Assembly (NCBI RefSeq): GCF_001936625.1 | Contig: NZ_MSDU01000014.1 | Coordinates: forward strand, 113,241 to 177,240 | DNA from: Domibacillus antri | GTDB taxonomy: Bacteria; Bacillota; Bacilli; Bacillales; Domibacillaceae | Length of the DNA: 64,000 bases | Direction of reading: 5' to 3' | The notes under the pieces: generated by a model | The model's input: the letters and a program-made list of their open reading frames with translations, nothing else | Database searches by the model: none | Told to the model about the DNA's origin: nothing | Made by a program: the position numbers and the translations under genes | Shown here: positions 1 through 9,028 of the stretch, one piece after another | Numbering within the stretch: the first letter of the stretch is position 1 | Layout: each line of letters starts with the position of its first letter

Positions 1-391
1 CCGATACCGCCAGCCGGTGCCTGTCCCACTTGCCGGTCACCGTCACCGTATCGCCAACCGCTGCTTTTTTCTTTAAATAAGGCTGATTGAAAAAAGTCAC
101 CTGAATTAAATGCGGTCCGGACAGGAGCTTAAACGTGAGACGCGACTTTTTTTTACCGTAATACATAACAGATGGTTCCGTTTGAATGGTCCCTTCGATC
201 GTGACTTTTTCATCATGGGCAGCATCTTCCGGACTTTTCAGCCGCCGATCTTCATAACGCGCCGGTACAAATTCCATTAAATCGCTGACTGTGAATACGC
301 CGATGCCGGCCAGTGACGTTTCAGCTTCTTTTCCGGCACCTTTTAAAACGCTGATCGGTGATTGGAGTGGAGACTCCTCTATTTGACTCAC
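1..391 (-). CDS. recG: ATP-dependent DNA helicase RecG (N-terminal part, runs off window)
   Basis: RecG remodels stalled replication forks and branch-migrates Holliday junctions. Only about 130 N-terminal codons are inside the window: a helical lead-in containing SVLKGAGKEAE and then the start of the OB-fold wedge domain (around VKVTIEGTIQTEP-like strands, FFNQPYLKK, GDTVTVTGKW). The helicase motifs lie beyond base 1. The start is read as GTG at 391, with AAAGGAAG seven bases upstream. In B. subtilis sdaAB and sdaAA lie between yloV (fakA) and recG. Here recG follows fakA directly. Confidence 0.9.
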   Translation of the reverse strand, partial: MSQIEESPLQSPISVLKGAGKEAETSLAGIGVFTVSDLMEFVPARYEDRRLKSPEDAAHDEKVTIEGTIQTEPSVMYYGKKKSRLTFKLLSGPHLIQVTFFNQPYLKKKAAVGDTVTVTGKWDRHRLAVS

Positions 392-416
392 GTTTGTTCT
401 TCCTTTCAAAAAAAGT

Positions 417-447
417 GAAAAAAGAGAGAGATCACTCCCTCTCCTTT
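417..447 (-). terminator. Probable hairpin terminator after fakA
   Basis: On the minus strand, directly after the fakA stop, a GAGAG/CTCTC stem flanked by A and T runs (AAAGGAGAG...CTCTCTCTTTTTT) resembles an intrinsic terminator. The stem has a bulge, so it may be leaky and pass some transcription into recG. Confidence 0.5.
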
Positions 448-448
448 T

Positions 449-2113
449 TTATTCAATAGAGAAAATAAACGGATAAAGCGGCTGCTGTCCATTATGAACT
501 TCCGCTTCTGTATCCGGGAATTTCTCTTCCACATACGATACAATCTGTTCGACTTCTGCCTCTGCAGCATCCTGGCCGTAAATAACGGTGACGATTTCTG
601 TTTCCTCATCAATCAGTTTATCCAGAAGCGCTGTAACTGCGGTCATTTTATCGTCGTTTGTCACCACAATTTTTCCTTCAGCCAGCCCCATAAAGTCATC
701 TTTTTTAATCTCAATGCCATCGATGCTTGTATCGCGGACGGCATGTGTGATTTGACCTGTCTTTACGTGAGCGGAAGCCGTTGTCATCGCCTTTTTATTC
801 GCCTCTTCATCTCCATCCGGATTAAAAGCGATCAGGGCAGCAAGACCTTGCGGAACGGTTTTGGTCGGTATGACGGTCACGCTTGCCTCAGACACTTCCG
901 CCGCCTGTTCCGCCGCCATAATAATATTTTTATTATTCGGCAAAACGATAACGTGTTCTGCGTGAGAATCGTGAATGGCTTTCACAATATCTTCTGTTGA
1001 CGGATTCATCGTCTGCCCGCCTTCAATTACAAATGAGGCTCCGATGCTTTTAAAGAGGTCTGCAACACCTGCACCCATCGCCACCGCTACAACACCATAG
1101 CGCGCTTTATCTGCCGGTTTTTCTGCATTAGGATTACCGCCTGTAATCGCAGTGTGCTGCTCACGCATGTTTTCAACTTTGATATTGATGAGGCTGCCAT
1201 ATTTTTGGCCGCACGTCAGCACGTCACCCGGATGCTCCGCATGAATATGTACTTTCGCGATCTCATCATCGGAAATGACAAGCAGTGAATCTCCGAATCC
1301 GCTTAATTCTTCACGGAATGTATCTTCTGAAAATGGATTTTTGGACAATTTATCAGCTTCAAACTTCACCATGAATTCTGTGCAGTATCCGAACTCGATA
1401 TCTTCTGTATTCATAAAGCTTTGAACGCTTTTATGATGCTCGGCGCTGACAAGGTCCGTCATATCCTGACGCGCGGCCAGCGCGGCCGGCAGGGCTTCCC
1501 CTTTTAACTCGGCCAGGAAACCTTCATACACAAGGAGAAGTCCCTGCCCGCCGCTATCGACGACACCGACTTCTTTTAAAACGGGTAAAAGCTCGGGCGT
1601 CCGGTTTAATGAAGCCTGTCCTTCTTCCACAAGGGCCTCGATGACCGCAATGACATTTGTTTCTGACTTCGCTTTCGAAACTGCTTTTTTCGCCGCATCT
1701 TTAGCAACCGTTAAAATCGTTCCTTCAACCGGTTTCATCACGGCTTTATAGGCTGTTTGCACACCAGCTTCAAAAGCGGCTGCCAGTTCAAACGCCGTCA
1801 CTTCTTGTTTGCCGGCGATAGCTTTTGAAAAACCGCGGAACAATTGGGAAAGGATTACACCTGAATTCCCGCGCGCGCCCATTAACAGCCCTTTCGAGAA
1901 CGCTTCCGCTGTTTTGCCGACATGCGGCTGTTTGCTTTGCTCTGTTTCCTTTGCGCCGGACGTCATCGATAAATTCATATTTGTTCCTGTATCTCCGTCC
2001 GGAACCGGGAAAACGTTCAGCGCATCAACCATTGCTGCATTTGCTGATAAATGCTGTGCGCCCGCCTGTACCATCTTGGCAAAACGCAGCCCGTCCAATA
2101 AAGTAATCACCAC
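449..2113 (-). CDS. fakA: Fatty acid kinase catalytic subunit FakA (DhaL/DAK2 family, YloV)
   Basis: FakA phosphorylates fatty acids bound to FakB proteins, making acyl-phosphate for PlsX/PlsY phospholipid synthesis. The N-terminal DhaL-type nucleotide domain shows NVFPVPDGDTGTNM at residues 33-46, whose aspartates coordinate Mg-ATP. The C-terminal half is the FakA/YloV-specific region, and the 554-residue length is usual. It lies 17 bases downstream of yloU, as in B. subtilis, so the two are probably one transcript. Older annotations call this family dihydroxyacetone kinase-like. The kinase assignment comes from the family. Confidence 0.93.
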   Translation of the reverse strand: MVITLLDGLRFAKMVQAGAQHLSANAAMVDALNVFPVPDGDTGTNMNLSMTSGAKETEQSKQPHVGKTAEAFSKGLLMGARGNSGVILSQLFRGFSKAIAGKQEVTAFELAAAFEAGVQTAYKAVMKPVEGTILTVAKDAAKKAVSKAKSETNVIAVIEALVEEGQASLNRTPELLPVLKEVGVVDSGGQGLLLVYEGFLAELKGEALPAALAARQDMTDLVSAEHHKSVQSFMNTEDIEFGYCTEFMVKFEADKLSKNPFSEDTFREELSGFGDSLLVISDDEIAKVHIHAEHPGDVLTCGQKYGSLINIKVENMREQHTAITGGNPNAEKPADKARYGVVAVAMGAGVADLFKSIGASFVIEGGQTMNPSTEDIVKAIHDSHAEHVIVLPNNKNIIMAAEQAAEVSEASVTVIPTKTVPQGLAALIAFNPDGDEEANKKAMTTASAHVKTGQITHAVRDTSIDGIEIKKDDFMGLAEGKIVVTNDDKMTAVTALLDKLIDEETEIVTVIYGQDAAEAEVEQIVSYVEEKFPDTEAEVHNGQQPLYPFIFSIE

Positions 2114-2130
2114 AAAATTTCCTCCTCACA

Positions 2131-2493
2131 CTACGGGTTCGTCACCCGTACACCCTGTACAAAAATATTAACTGAATCAACCGAAAGGCCGACCGTTTTA
2201 TTAAGCGTATATTTTACTTTTGACTGTACGTTGCTCGCCACTTCCGAAATTTTCGTGCCATAGCTCACAATGATATACATATCGATGAAAACGCGGTCTT
2301 CTTCCTGGCGGACCACAACACCGCGTGTAAAATTTTCACGGCGTAATATTTCAGCAATTCCGTCTTTCAGCTGCTTTTTGGACGCCATGCCGACAATACC
2401 GTAGCAATCCACAGCAGCGCCGCCGGCAATCATCGCAATGACTTCGTTTGAAATATCAATTTGACCAAGCTCTGTTTTTAATTCAATCGTCAC
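2131..2493 (-). CDS. yloU: Asp23/Gls24 family envelope stress protein YloU
   Basis: A 120-residue Asp23/Gls24 domain protein (motifs IDISNEVIAMIAGGAAVDC and the C-terminal VNIFVQGVRV). Relatives in Staphylococcus are membrane-associated and linked to envelope stress. The biochemical role is unknown. It is the first gene of the yloU-fakA pair and is divergent from rpmB. The start is supported by a GGGAGG ribosome-binding site just upstream. Confidence 0.9.
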   Translation of the reverse strand: MTIELKTELGQIDISNEVIAMIAGGAAVDCYGIVGMASKKQLKDGIAEILRRENFTRGVVVRQEEDRVFIDMYIIVSYGTKISEVASNVQSKVKYTLNKTVGLSVDSVNIFVQGVRVTNP

Positions 2494-2526
2494 AAAAAAT
2501 CCTCCCTTGCGAATCGAACTATTGTC

Positions 2527-2556
2527 ATTTTACTATATTTATATATATAATCACAA
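2527..2556 (-). promoter_or_regulatory. Probable sigma-A promoter of yloU-fakA
   Basis: Minus-strand TTGTGA (2556-2551), an 18-base AT-rich spacer, then TAAAAT (2532-2527). Predicted transcription would start about 25 bases before the yloU ATG. The rpmB promoter on the other strand of this 226-base gap is less clear: TTGCAT at 2627 followed by TAAATT is only a weak match. Confidence 0.45.
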
Positions 2557-2719
2557 CTCACTCTATGAATGGCCGCCGCTCAAATCACTGTCAAGGTTTT
2601 TTTCTTGAAAGACTTTATGTAAGTAGTTGCATTCGTTATCTGATTATGATAAATTATTTAAGTGTCTTGCACATATGAAAATAGACGATGTTAATCCTGA
2701 ACAGTAAGGAGTGAATAAA

Positions 2720-2908
2720 ATGCCAAAACAATGTGTTATCTCTGGCCGTAAAGCACGTACTGGAAACAATCGTTCACACGCCATGAACTCAAGTAAACGT
2801 ACATGGGGCGCTAACCTGCAAAAAGTTCGCATCCTCGTAGACGGTAAACCGAAACGTGTATGGGTTTCCGCACGTGCGCTTAAATCCGGAAAAGTGGAAC
2901 GCGTTTAA
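2720..2908 (+). CDS. rpmB: 50S ribosomal protein L28
   Basis: A 62-residue L28 protein, [17 protein letters not shown]..., rich in Lys and Arg. An in-frame ATG at 2711 exists, but the ATG at 2720 has AAGGAG at the right distance and matches the family N-terminus. The early Cys is the only cysteine, so this is not the four-Cys zinc form. It is the only plus-strand gene in this part of the window and is followed by a strong terminator, so it is monocistronic. Confidence 0.97.
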   Translation: MPKQCVISGRKARTGNNRSHAMNSSKRTWGANLQKVRILVDGKPKRVWVSARALKSGKVERV

Positions 2909-2920
2909 TCTTTTATAGTA

Positions 2921-2959
2921 AAAAATCACCTGTACCGATGCGGCACAGGTGATTTTTTA
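2921..2959. terminator. Bidirectional terminator between rpmB and spoVM
   Basis: A hairpin with arms AAATCACCTGT and ACAGGTGATTT and an 11-base loop, with a T run on either strand. It ends rpmB on the plus strand and the thiN-spoVM transcript on the minus strand. The spoVM stop codon (2959-2957) lies inside the T-rich arm. Confidence 0.9.
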
Positions 2960-3040
2960 TTTGTTCTTTTTTCCTGCAGACAAGACCATTCTGATCATTC
3001 CACCCACAAATTTCGGCAGCTTTAATGTATAAAATTTCAA
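2957..3040 (-). CDS. spoVM: Stage V sporulation protein SpoVM (small coat-anchoring peptide)
   Basis: A 27-codon gene, too short for ordinary gene calling. It encodes an amphipathic helix starting [17 protein letters not shown] and ending in a Lys-rich tail. B. subtilis SpoVM (MKFYTIKLPKFLGGIVR..., 26 residues) is nearly the same through this stretch. SpoVM recognises the convex forespore membrane and anchors the SpoIVA coat basement. Pro9, needed for curvature sensing in B. subtilis, is conserved. The start is TTG at 3040 and overlaps the thiN stop as TTGA. A G-rich stretch about eight bases upstream is the likely ribosome-binding site. Confidence 0.93.
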   Translation of the reverse strand: MKFYTLKLPKFVGGMIRMVLSAGKKNK

Positions 3041-3699
3041 CGGCTTTTCCCCCCGTCACTACTTCTTACTACCATTAATATGCCGGAGCGAAATGAAAAG
3101 ACCCCTTTTTTATCCATTAATTCATTACTGACACATCTGGACGAGCCGCTTTTCAGCAAATGATCCACCAGCGGATATTTAAATCCTTCGAGTGTCAGCC
3201 CTGCCACCTCTTCACTCATAGAAAAAAAAGAATAATATTGCATGTTCTCGTCGGCTTCCACTTTTATCCGTCCCGGCGCAAACACCTGGATCGCATTCTG
3301 GCGGTCTATGATCGTGACAGCCGGCCCCCCGTTTATCAATTCCTCTTTCATCAGCAGCGTAACCGCACCAAAAAAATGATCAAGACGCCCTCCTGTTACG
3401 CCATATAAATAAATGGCGTCCGGATTTTGACTAATGGCATATGTAAGAGCAATTTCCAAATCTGTTTCATCTTTCTCGGCAGGAAACTGCACATAGTCTG
3501 GTACGGTATCTGAAATTTTCTGCCATTCTGATAAAGACACTGAGTCAAAATCACCGAATGCTTTTGACGGGGTAATCCCTCTGTCAAGTAAATACAGTGC
3601 CCCCCGGTCTACGCCGATCCACTCCGACTCATGAGGATTGTTTAGATGTAGATCCGGCAGTTCGTGTTCAGGACCGCCGGCAACAATACGGATGATCAC
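3037..3699 (-). CDS. thiN: Thiamine pyrophosphokinase
   Basis: Transfers pyrophosphate from ATP to thiamine to make thiamine diphosphate. Family motifs are present: GVDRG (29-33), GDFDS (49-53), EKDETDLE (75-82) and GGRLDH (103-108). At 220 residues it is full length. The start is GTG at 3699, overlapping the rpe stop as GTGA, so translation is probably coupled. The rsgA-rpe-thiN-spoVM order matches B. subtilis. Confidence 0.95.
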   Translation of the reverse strand: MIIRIVAGGPEHELPDLHLNNPHESEWIGVDRGALYLLDRGITPSKAFGDFDSVSLSEWQKISDTVPDYVQFPAEKDETDLEIALTYAISQNPDAIYLYGVTGGRLDHFFGAVTLLMKEELINGGPAVTIIDRQNAIQVFAPGRIKVEADENMQYYSFFSMSEEVAGLTLEGFKYPLVDHLLKSGSSRCVSNELMDKKGVFSFRSGILMVVRSSDGGKSR

Positions 3700-4355
3700 G
3701 CGTTTTCGGCAGCGCCGCGAATTTCTTTAATCGCCGCTCCCCTGTCTTCTTTATTGTATATAGCAGAGCCGGCCACCAGGACATTTGCACCGGCTTTTGC
3801 ACAAATTTTTGCTGTTTCCGGGTTCACTCCGCCGTCAATTTCAATATCGACATCGACTCCAGCGTCTATAATCATTTGTCGGACGCGGCGGATTTTCGGC
3901 ACGACTGAATGGATAAATGACTGCCCGCCAAAGCCGGGGTTGACGGTCATAAGAAGTACCATATCAATATCTTTTAAGACGTATTCGAGTACATTTTCCG
4001 GCGTCGATGGGTTTAAAACAACACCTGCTTTCACACCGAAGGATCGGATAAGCTGAATCGTCCGGTGCAAATGTGGACAGGCTTCCGCATGAACCGTAAT
4101 AATATCCGCCCCTGCTTTGGCAAATGACTCAATATAGTCATCCGGATGGCTGATCATTAAATGAACGTCAAGCGGCAGCTTTGTAACCGGACGGATTGCT
4201 TCCACTATCAGCGGTCCAATGGTAATATTGGGAACGAAATGGCCGTCCATCACGTCAACATGAATGTAATCCGCACCTCCTCTTTCCACATCTTTTACTT
4301 CTTCTCCAAGCCGTGCAAAATCGGCCGATAAAATCGAAGGGGCAATTTTTATCAT
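3696..4355 (-). CDS. rpe: Ribulose-phosphate 3-epimerase
   Basis: Interconverts ribulose 5-phosphate and xylulose 5-phosphate in the pentose phosphate pathway. The TIM-barrel motifs are clear: [10 protein letters not shown] near the N-terminus, [12 protein letters not shown] with metal-binding His and Asp, [14 protein letters not shown], and DGGV near residue 176. It has 219 residues, the usual length. It starts two bases after rsgA ends and overlaps thiN by four bases. Confidence 0.97.
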   Translation of the reverse strand: MIKIAPSILSADFARLGEEVKDVERGGADYIHVDVMDGHFVPNITIGPLIVEAIRPVTKLPLDVHLMISHPDDYIESFAKAGADIITVHAEACPHLHRTIQLIRSFGVKAGVVLNPSTPENVLEYVLKDIDMVLLMTVNPGFGGQSFIHSVVPKIRRVRQMIIDAGVDVDIEIDGGVNPETAKICAKAGANVLVAGSAIYNKEDRGAAIKEIRGAAENA

Positions 4356-4357
4356 CG

Positions 4358-5233
4358 CTAATACCTCGGCTTTCTCTCTTTAATTTCTTCTATAAACTGC
4401 AAATAGTGTTCATAGCGGTATGAAGGAATCTCTCCCTCTTCCACTGCTTTTTTCACCGCACATTTCGGTTCATTTAAATGAATACAGCCTCTAAATTTAC
4501 AGGAGGAGCTGCGTGCTGCCATTTCCGGAAAGCACGATGACAATTCTTCAATTTCAATTCCGTCAAAATCGAGGGAACTGAATCCAGGTGTATCCGCCAC
4601 GAGACCGCCAGCCGCCGGGATCAGTTCGACATGGCGCGTTGTATGCTTGCCCCGTCCGAGCGAATTGGATATTTCATTTGTTTTTAATGCCAGGTCAGGA
4701 CGAATTGCATTTAGTAATGACGATTTACCAACACCCGACTGCCCGGCAAAGACAGAGGTTTTTTCATTTAAATGCTGCGCAAGTGCTTCCAGACCATTAA
4801 ATGTTTCAGATGATGTTTCAATTACCGTATACCCAATATTCCGATAATCCGACACGTACTGCGCCAGTTCCTCTGAGCCGTTTAATAAGTCCATTTTTGT
4901 CAGGCAAATAACCGGTTCAATATTTTTTGATTCAATAAGCACAAGAAACCGGTCGAGGAGCGTTGTGCTAAATGCGGGTTCCGCCGCTGAAAAGACGAGA
5001 ACTGCCTGATCAATATTCGCCACAGGCGGGCGGATGAGATCGTTCTTTCTTTCATCAATCGATAAAATATACCCTTCTTTATCGTTTTCAGCTTCATATT
5101 CCACATAATCACCGACGAGCGGGGTAATATTCCGTTTCCGGAATACGCCGCGCCCCCGGCACTGAATGGTTTCTTTTCCATCAAGGACATAGTAAAAGCC
5201 GCTTAATGCTTTAATAATTTTGCCCGTTGGCAT
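4358..5233 (-). CDS. rsgA: Ribosome small-subunit-dependent GTPase RsgA (YloQ/CpgA)
   Basis: A circularly permuted GTPase that assists late 30S assembly. The permuted order is visible: OB domain (about 1-65), G4 TKMD (112-115), G1 GQSGVGKS (164-171), G2 Thr near 198, G3 DTPG (214-217), then a zinc site formed by C245, C250, H252 and C258. It has 291 residues, a normal length. It follows prkC by 14 bases. In B. subtilis the neighbouring kinase PrkC phosphorylates this protein. Confidence 0.96.
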   Translation of the reverse strand: MPTGKIIKALSGFYYVLDGKETIQCRGRGVFRKRNITPLVGDYVEYEAENDKEGYILSIDERKNDLIRPPVANIDQAVLVFSAAEPAFSTTLLDRFLVLIESKNIEPVICLTKMDLLNGSEELAQYVSDYRNIGYTVIETSSETFNGLEALAQHLNEKTSVFAGQSGVGKSSLLNAIRPDLALKTNEISNSLGRGKHTTRHVELIPAAGGLVADTPGFSSLDFDGIEIEELSSCFPEMAARSSSCKFRGCIHLNEPKCAVKKAVEEGEIPSYRYEHYLQFIEEIKERKPRY

Positions 5234-5247
5234 GTAAGGGGTCCCCC

Positions 5248-7194
5248 TTATTCATTTTCATCGTTTTCCGGAAACGGAATCGCTTCATCCATAATCACGG
5301 TTTGATCACGAATGACTTTAAATCCGGCTTTCGATCCTTCTTCAATCATAAATTCAAGCGTGCGCGCTGTATCTTCTGTAATTAAAAACTTTTCATATGG
5401 TTCGGTCATGCTGTGATCCATATCCTCAATGTAAATCTGCACTTCCTGCGGTTCGCCTTCCATTTCCGGCTCATACGGAATGACAATGTTCTTTACAACG
5501 GTTTCCGGCGGAATCTCTTCCGGTCCTTTTGACAAGATGACCTCAATCGTGCTGCCGGGAGCAACTTCACTTCCAGCCTGAGGTGTTTGTCTCAAAACTT
5601 GTCCGGCATCAACGGTATCTGAATATTCTTCTCCGGCAACCTTAATCGAAATGCCGGCTGAATCCGCATAGTCTTCAAGACTTTTTTTGTTGTAGTCCGT
5701 CAAATCAATTAGAATGACGTTGGCAAGTCCGGCACTGACCGTTAAATCGACATTCACTTCTTCCGGAAGAACCTGTTCACCAGCTTCCGGCTTTTGTTCC
5801 AGAACAGTACCCGATTCACTGTCATCATGAACCATTTCCACATTCACATGGCGAAATCCGGCTTCTTCAAGCAGCTCACGCGTTTCTTCCAACGTTTTGC
5901 CGGTGTAATCCTTCATATTGGTCTTTTCTTTGCCTGCCGATACGTACAAGTCTATTTCACTGCCTTCTTTCACCGTTTCACCAGCTTCCGGATTGGTCCG
6001 AATAACTTTTCCTTCCGGGATGTCCCCGCTGAATTCTTCATGTGATTCCCTGACGACAAATCCTGCTATGACAAGTTTGGAAGCAGCGGCTTCAAGGCCA
6101 TCCCCTGTTGTATCCGGCACGACAATATCTTTCGGTGCCGTTACGATAGGCCAGATCAATACAAACGCAATCGCGATGGTAATAATGACAGCAATGAACC
6201 ACGGCCACTTCTTACGCTTTTTCTCTTTTTTCACTTGTTCCGTTTTTTGTTCAGGCTCAGGCTGCTCATTAAGCCGTTCGCCCGGCTTTGACGCGATAGT
6301 AGGAATCGCTTTCGTTGCTTCGTCATCTTCAACCGGTATCGTAAACTTTGCTTCGTGTATACGATAGTCTTCCAGTGCTGTCGAAAGATCGGCTTCCATC
6401 GCTTCCGCGCTTGCATATCGGTGAAACGGATCTTTTGCAGTCGCATGCAGGACAATGTTTTCCACACTTTGCGGCACATCGGGATACAGCTGCTTGACAG
6501 ATGGCGTATCCGATTGTAAATGCTTTAAGGCAATCGATACGGCTGACTCACCTGAAAATGGCAGTCTGCCTGTTAAAAGCTCATACATGACAATACCAAG
6601 TGCATAAATGTCCGACTTTTTTGTCGCCATTCCGCCTCTTGCCTGTTCAGGTGAAATATAATGAACAGAACCGAGAACCGCGTTCGTTTGTGTAATCGAG
6701 GTCGCACTCATGGCCATCGCAATACCAAAATCGGTCATTTTGACCGTGCCTTCATGATCAATTAACATATTGTGTGGTTTTATATCCCGATGAATAATCG
6801 AGTGCTGATGAGCAAATGCGACTGCTGCGGTCATCTGTTTCATAATATCGATGACTTTTTCATATGGAACGGGTGAGTAATGCTGAATGTACTCCTTTAA
6901 CGTCATGCCATCCACATATTCCATTACGATAAAATTCACATCGTCTTCTTCACCGACGTCATAAATACTGACAATGTTTGGATGAGCAAGGCTTGATGCC
7001 GCCTGTGCTTCCCGCTGAAACCGGCGCAAAAATTCATCTTCTCCCGCAAAATCAAAGCGCAGGACTTTGATCGCCACATCACGGTCTAAAATGATATCAC
7101 GGGCAAGATACACATTGGCCATCCCTCCGCCGCCAATCGTCCGTTCAATTTTATAGCGGCCGCTTAATCGTCTGCCGATCAACATACTGCTCAT
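5248..7194 (-). CDS. prkC: PASTA-domain Ser/Thr protein kinase PrkC
   Basis: A membrane kinase that senses muropeptides and peptidoglycan, and triggers spore germination in B. subtilis. The cytosolic kinase domain has the Gly loop GGGGMANVY (21-29), catalytic K43, HRD (135-137) and DFG (155-157). A basic juxtamembrane stretch (KKEKKRKK) is followed by one transmembrane helix (about 331-351). Outside are three PASTA repeats and a C-terminal beta-rich domain. At 648 residues it matches the family. The start is taken at 7194 (ATGA overlap with prpC). A second in-frame ATG at 7185 fits the B. subtilis N-terminus (MLIG) better and may be the real one. Confidence 0.96.
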   Translation of the reverse strand: MSSMLIGRRLSGRYKIERTIGGGGMANVYLARDIILDRDVAIKVLRFDFAGEDEFLRRFQREAQAASSLAHPNIVSIYDVGEEDDVNFIVMEYVDGMTLKEYIQHYSPVPYEKVIDIMKQMTAAVAFAHQHSIIHRDIKPHNMLIDHEGTVKMTDFGIAMAMSATSITQTNAVLGSVHYISPEQARGGMATKKSDIYALGIVMYELLTGRLPFSGESAVSIALKHLQSDTPSVKQLYPDVPQSVENIVLHATAKDPFHRYASAEAMEADLSTALEDYRIHEAKFTIPVEDDEATKAIPTIASKPGERLNEQPEPEQKTEQVKKEKKRKKWPWFIAVIITIAIAFVLIWPIVTAPKDIVVPDTTGDGLEAAASKLVIAGFVVRESHEEFSGDIPEGKVIRTNPEAGETVKEGSEIDLYVSAGKEKTNMKDYTGKTLEETRELLEEAGFRHVNVEMVHDDSESGTVLEQKPEAGEQVLPEEVNVDLTVSAGLANVILIDLTDYNKKSLEDYADSAGISIKVAGEEYSDTVDAGQVLRQTPQAGSEVAPGSTIEVILSKGPEEIPPETVVKNIVIPYEPEMEGEPQEVQIYIEDMDHSMTEPYEKFLITEDTARTLEFMIEEGSKAGFKVIRDQTVIMDEAIPFPENDENE

Positions 7195-7943
7195 CCGCTT
7201 TCACTTCCGGCACAATGCTCGAGGATCACAACAGTGATGTTGTCTTCGCCTCCGTTTTCATTGGCCATTTGAATAAGTGTATCCGCTTTAAGCGGCAGCG
7301 AGTCTCCCGATAACAGGACGTTTTTCATTTGATCGGCGGTTACTTTATTCGATAAACCGTCCGAGCAGAGAAGAAGAAAATCTCCTTCTTCAAACATAAT
7401 CGTCCGGTAATCCACCGTCAGTTTTTCCTCCGTCCCAAGCGCGCGTGTAAGGACGTTTTTTTTCGGATGGCTTTCTGCGTCTTCACGGGTAATTTCACCG
7501 GATTTTACGAGTTCATTTACAAGTGAATGATCGTCTGTCACTTGTGTGAACCCGTTTTCACTTTGCAAATAGCACCGGCTGTCGCCGATGCTCGCAATGG
7601 TGCAAAATTTTTCCGTACAGAGTGCAGCGACAAGCGTTGTCCCCATTCCTCTGCATTCAGGATGTTTTTTCGCATGTGTGAAAATATGGAGATTGATTTC
7701 GGATATAATCGCCTTCAGCCACTCCACAGCATCGTCAGGGGATAAGAAACCCGCTGCCGATTCATTCCATGCTTTCTCCATCGCCTCTATGGTCATGCGG
7801 CTCGCGATATCCCCCGCATTATGGCCGCCCATTCCGTCCGCCACTATCGCTAAGCAAAGTTGGCCGCCATGATGAAACACGCCGCCATTATCTTCATTAT
7901 GAGCTCGGATTCGGCCTTTATCCGTTTGAAAAACAGCATTCAA
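7191..7943 (-). CDS. prpC: PP2C-type protein phosphatase PrpC
   Basis: Mn-dependent Ser/Thr phosphatase that reverses PrkC phosphorylation. PP2C motifs: HNEDN (15-19), VADGMGGHNAG (from residue 35), GDSR and GEDNITVV. Upstream in-frame starts at 7994 and 7952 (GTG) lie inside rlmN. I prefer TTG at 7943 because AGGTGA sits six bases upstream and the resulting N-terminus aligns with B. subtilis PrpC (TDxGxIRxHNED). The protein is then 250 residues. It overlaps prkC by four bases, forming a kinase/phosphatase pair. Confidence 0.94.
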   Translation of the reverse strand: MNAVFQTDKGRIRAHNEDNGGVFHHGGQLCLAIVADGMGGHNAGDIASRMTIEAMEKAWNESAAGFLSPDDAVEWLKAIISEINLHIFTHAKKHPECRGMGTTLVAALCTEKFCTIASIGDSRCYLQSENGFTQVTDDHSLVNELVKSGEITREDAESHPKKNVLTRALGTEEKLTVDYRTIMFEEGDFLLLCSDGLSNKVTADQMKNVLLSGDSLPLKADTLIQMANENGGEDNITVVILEHCAGSESG

Positions 7944-7948
7944 ATTGG

Positions 7949-9028
7949 TCACCTCGTTTCGCCGGCACGCTCTTTCGCACGGAGCTGTCCGCATGCCGCA
8001 TCAATATCCGTTCCCTGTTCACGGCGGATTGTTACATTTACGCCATTTTTTTTCAATGTTTTTTCAAACTCAAAGATTTTATTGCGCGGTGTACGGACGT
8101 AATCGCGTTCCGGTACATAGTTGACCGGAATTAAGTTTACATGGCACTTGATTCCTTTAATAAGAGCAGCCAGTTCTTCCGCATGGGCAGCGGAATCGTT
8201 TTCGCCGCCGAACAATCCGTATTCGAAGCTGATGCGGCGTCCTGTCTTTTCTGTATAGTAACGGATCGCTTCCATTAGATCTTTCAGCTTATAGGCGCGA
8301 TTAATCGGCATCAGTTTCGAGCGCAGTTCATCATTTGGCGCATGGAGTGACACCGCAAAATTAATTTGCGTTTTTTCATCCGCGAATTTATAAATTTTCG
8401 GTATAATACCGCTCGTCGAGACGGTAATGTGGCGTGCCCCGATATTCAGCCCTTTTTCATGATTAATAATATGCAAAAATGACATCATTTCATCGTAGTT
8501 ATCGAAAGGTTCGCCAATTCCCATAATGACAACCGAGCTGACACGTTCACCGACTTCATCCAGCGCCTGTTGTACTTTCACAACTTGTGCGACAATTTCA
8601 CCTGCTTCAAGGTTCCGTTTTAAGCCGCCAAGCGTAGAGGCGCAAAACGTGCAGCCAATACGGCAGCCGACCTGCGTGGTAACACAGATCGAGTTGCCGT
8701 AATCATGCCGCATTAATACCGTTTCAATGGAATATCCGTCGTGCAGTTCAAATAGGAATTTAATCGTGCCATCTGCGGATTCTTGCTGAATGGCGGTTTT
8801 CAAAACGGTGAATGAAAAATGTTCTTCCAGTTTTTCGCGCAGCCCTTTTGACAAATTCGTCATATCATCCACGGATTTCGCCCGTTTTACATACAGCCAG
8901 TCAAATATTTGGTCGGCGCGGAATGGTTTTTCACCATTTTCCGCGAGCCAGTCTTTCAATTCGTGAAGTTCCAGTGAATAAATCGACGGTTTCTTTGCTT
9001 CATTTTGTTTGGTTGCTGCTATGTTCAT
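7949..9028 (-). CDS. rlmN: Dual-specificity 23S rRNA/tRNA adenine-C2 methyltransferase RlmN
   Basis: Radical SAM methyltransferase that makes m2A2503 in 23S rRNA and m2A37 in some tRNAs. The Fe-S cluster cysteines are C122, C126 and C129 ([11 protein letters not shown]). The conserved C-terminal catalytic Cys is in DAACGQL near residue 350. It has 359 residues, with the family lead-in [17 protein letters not shown]. The ATG directly follows the rsmB stop. Confidence 0.96.
   Translation of the reverse strand: MNIAATKQNEAKKPSIYSLELHELKDWLAENGEKPFRADQIFDWLYVKRAKSVDDMTNLSKGLREKLEEHFSFTVLKTAIQQESADGTIKFLFELHDGYSIETVLMRHDYGNSICVTTQVGCRIGCTFCASTLGGLKRNLEAGEIVAQVVKVQQALDEVGERVSSVVIMGIGEPFDNYDEMMSFLHIINHEKGLNIGARHITVSTSGIIPKIYKFADEKTQINFAVSLHAPNDELRSKLMPINRAYKLKDLMEAIRYYTEKTGRRISFEYGLFGGENDSAAHAEELAALIKGIKCHVNLIPVNYVPERDYVRTPRNKIFEFEKTLKKNGVNVTIRREQGTDIDAACGQLRAKERAGETR

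Noticed and set aside
5230..5247. Palindrome GGGGGACCCC between prkC and rsgA
   Set aside because: Short, overlaps the rsgA ribosome-binding site, and has no T run. Likely incidental.
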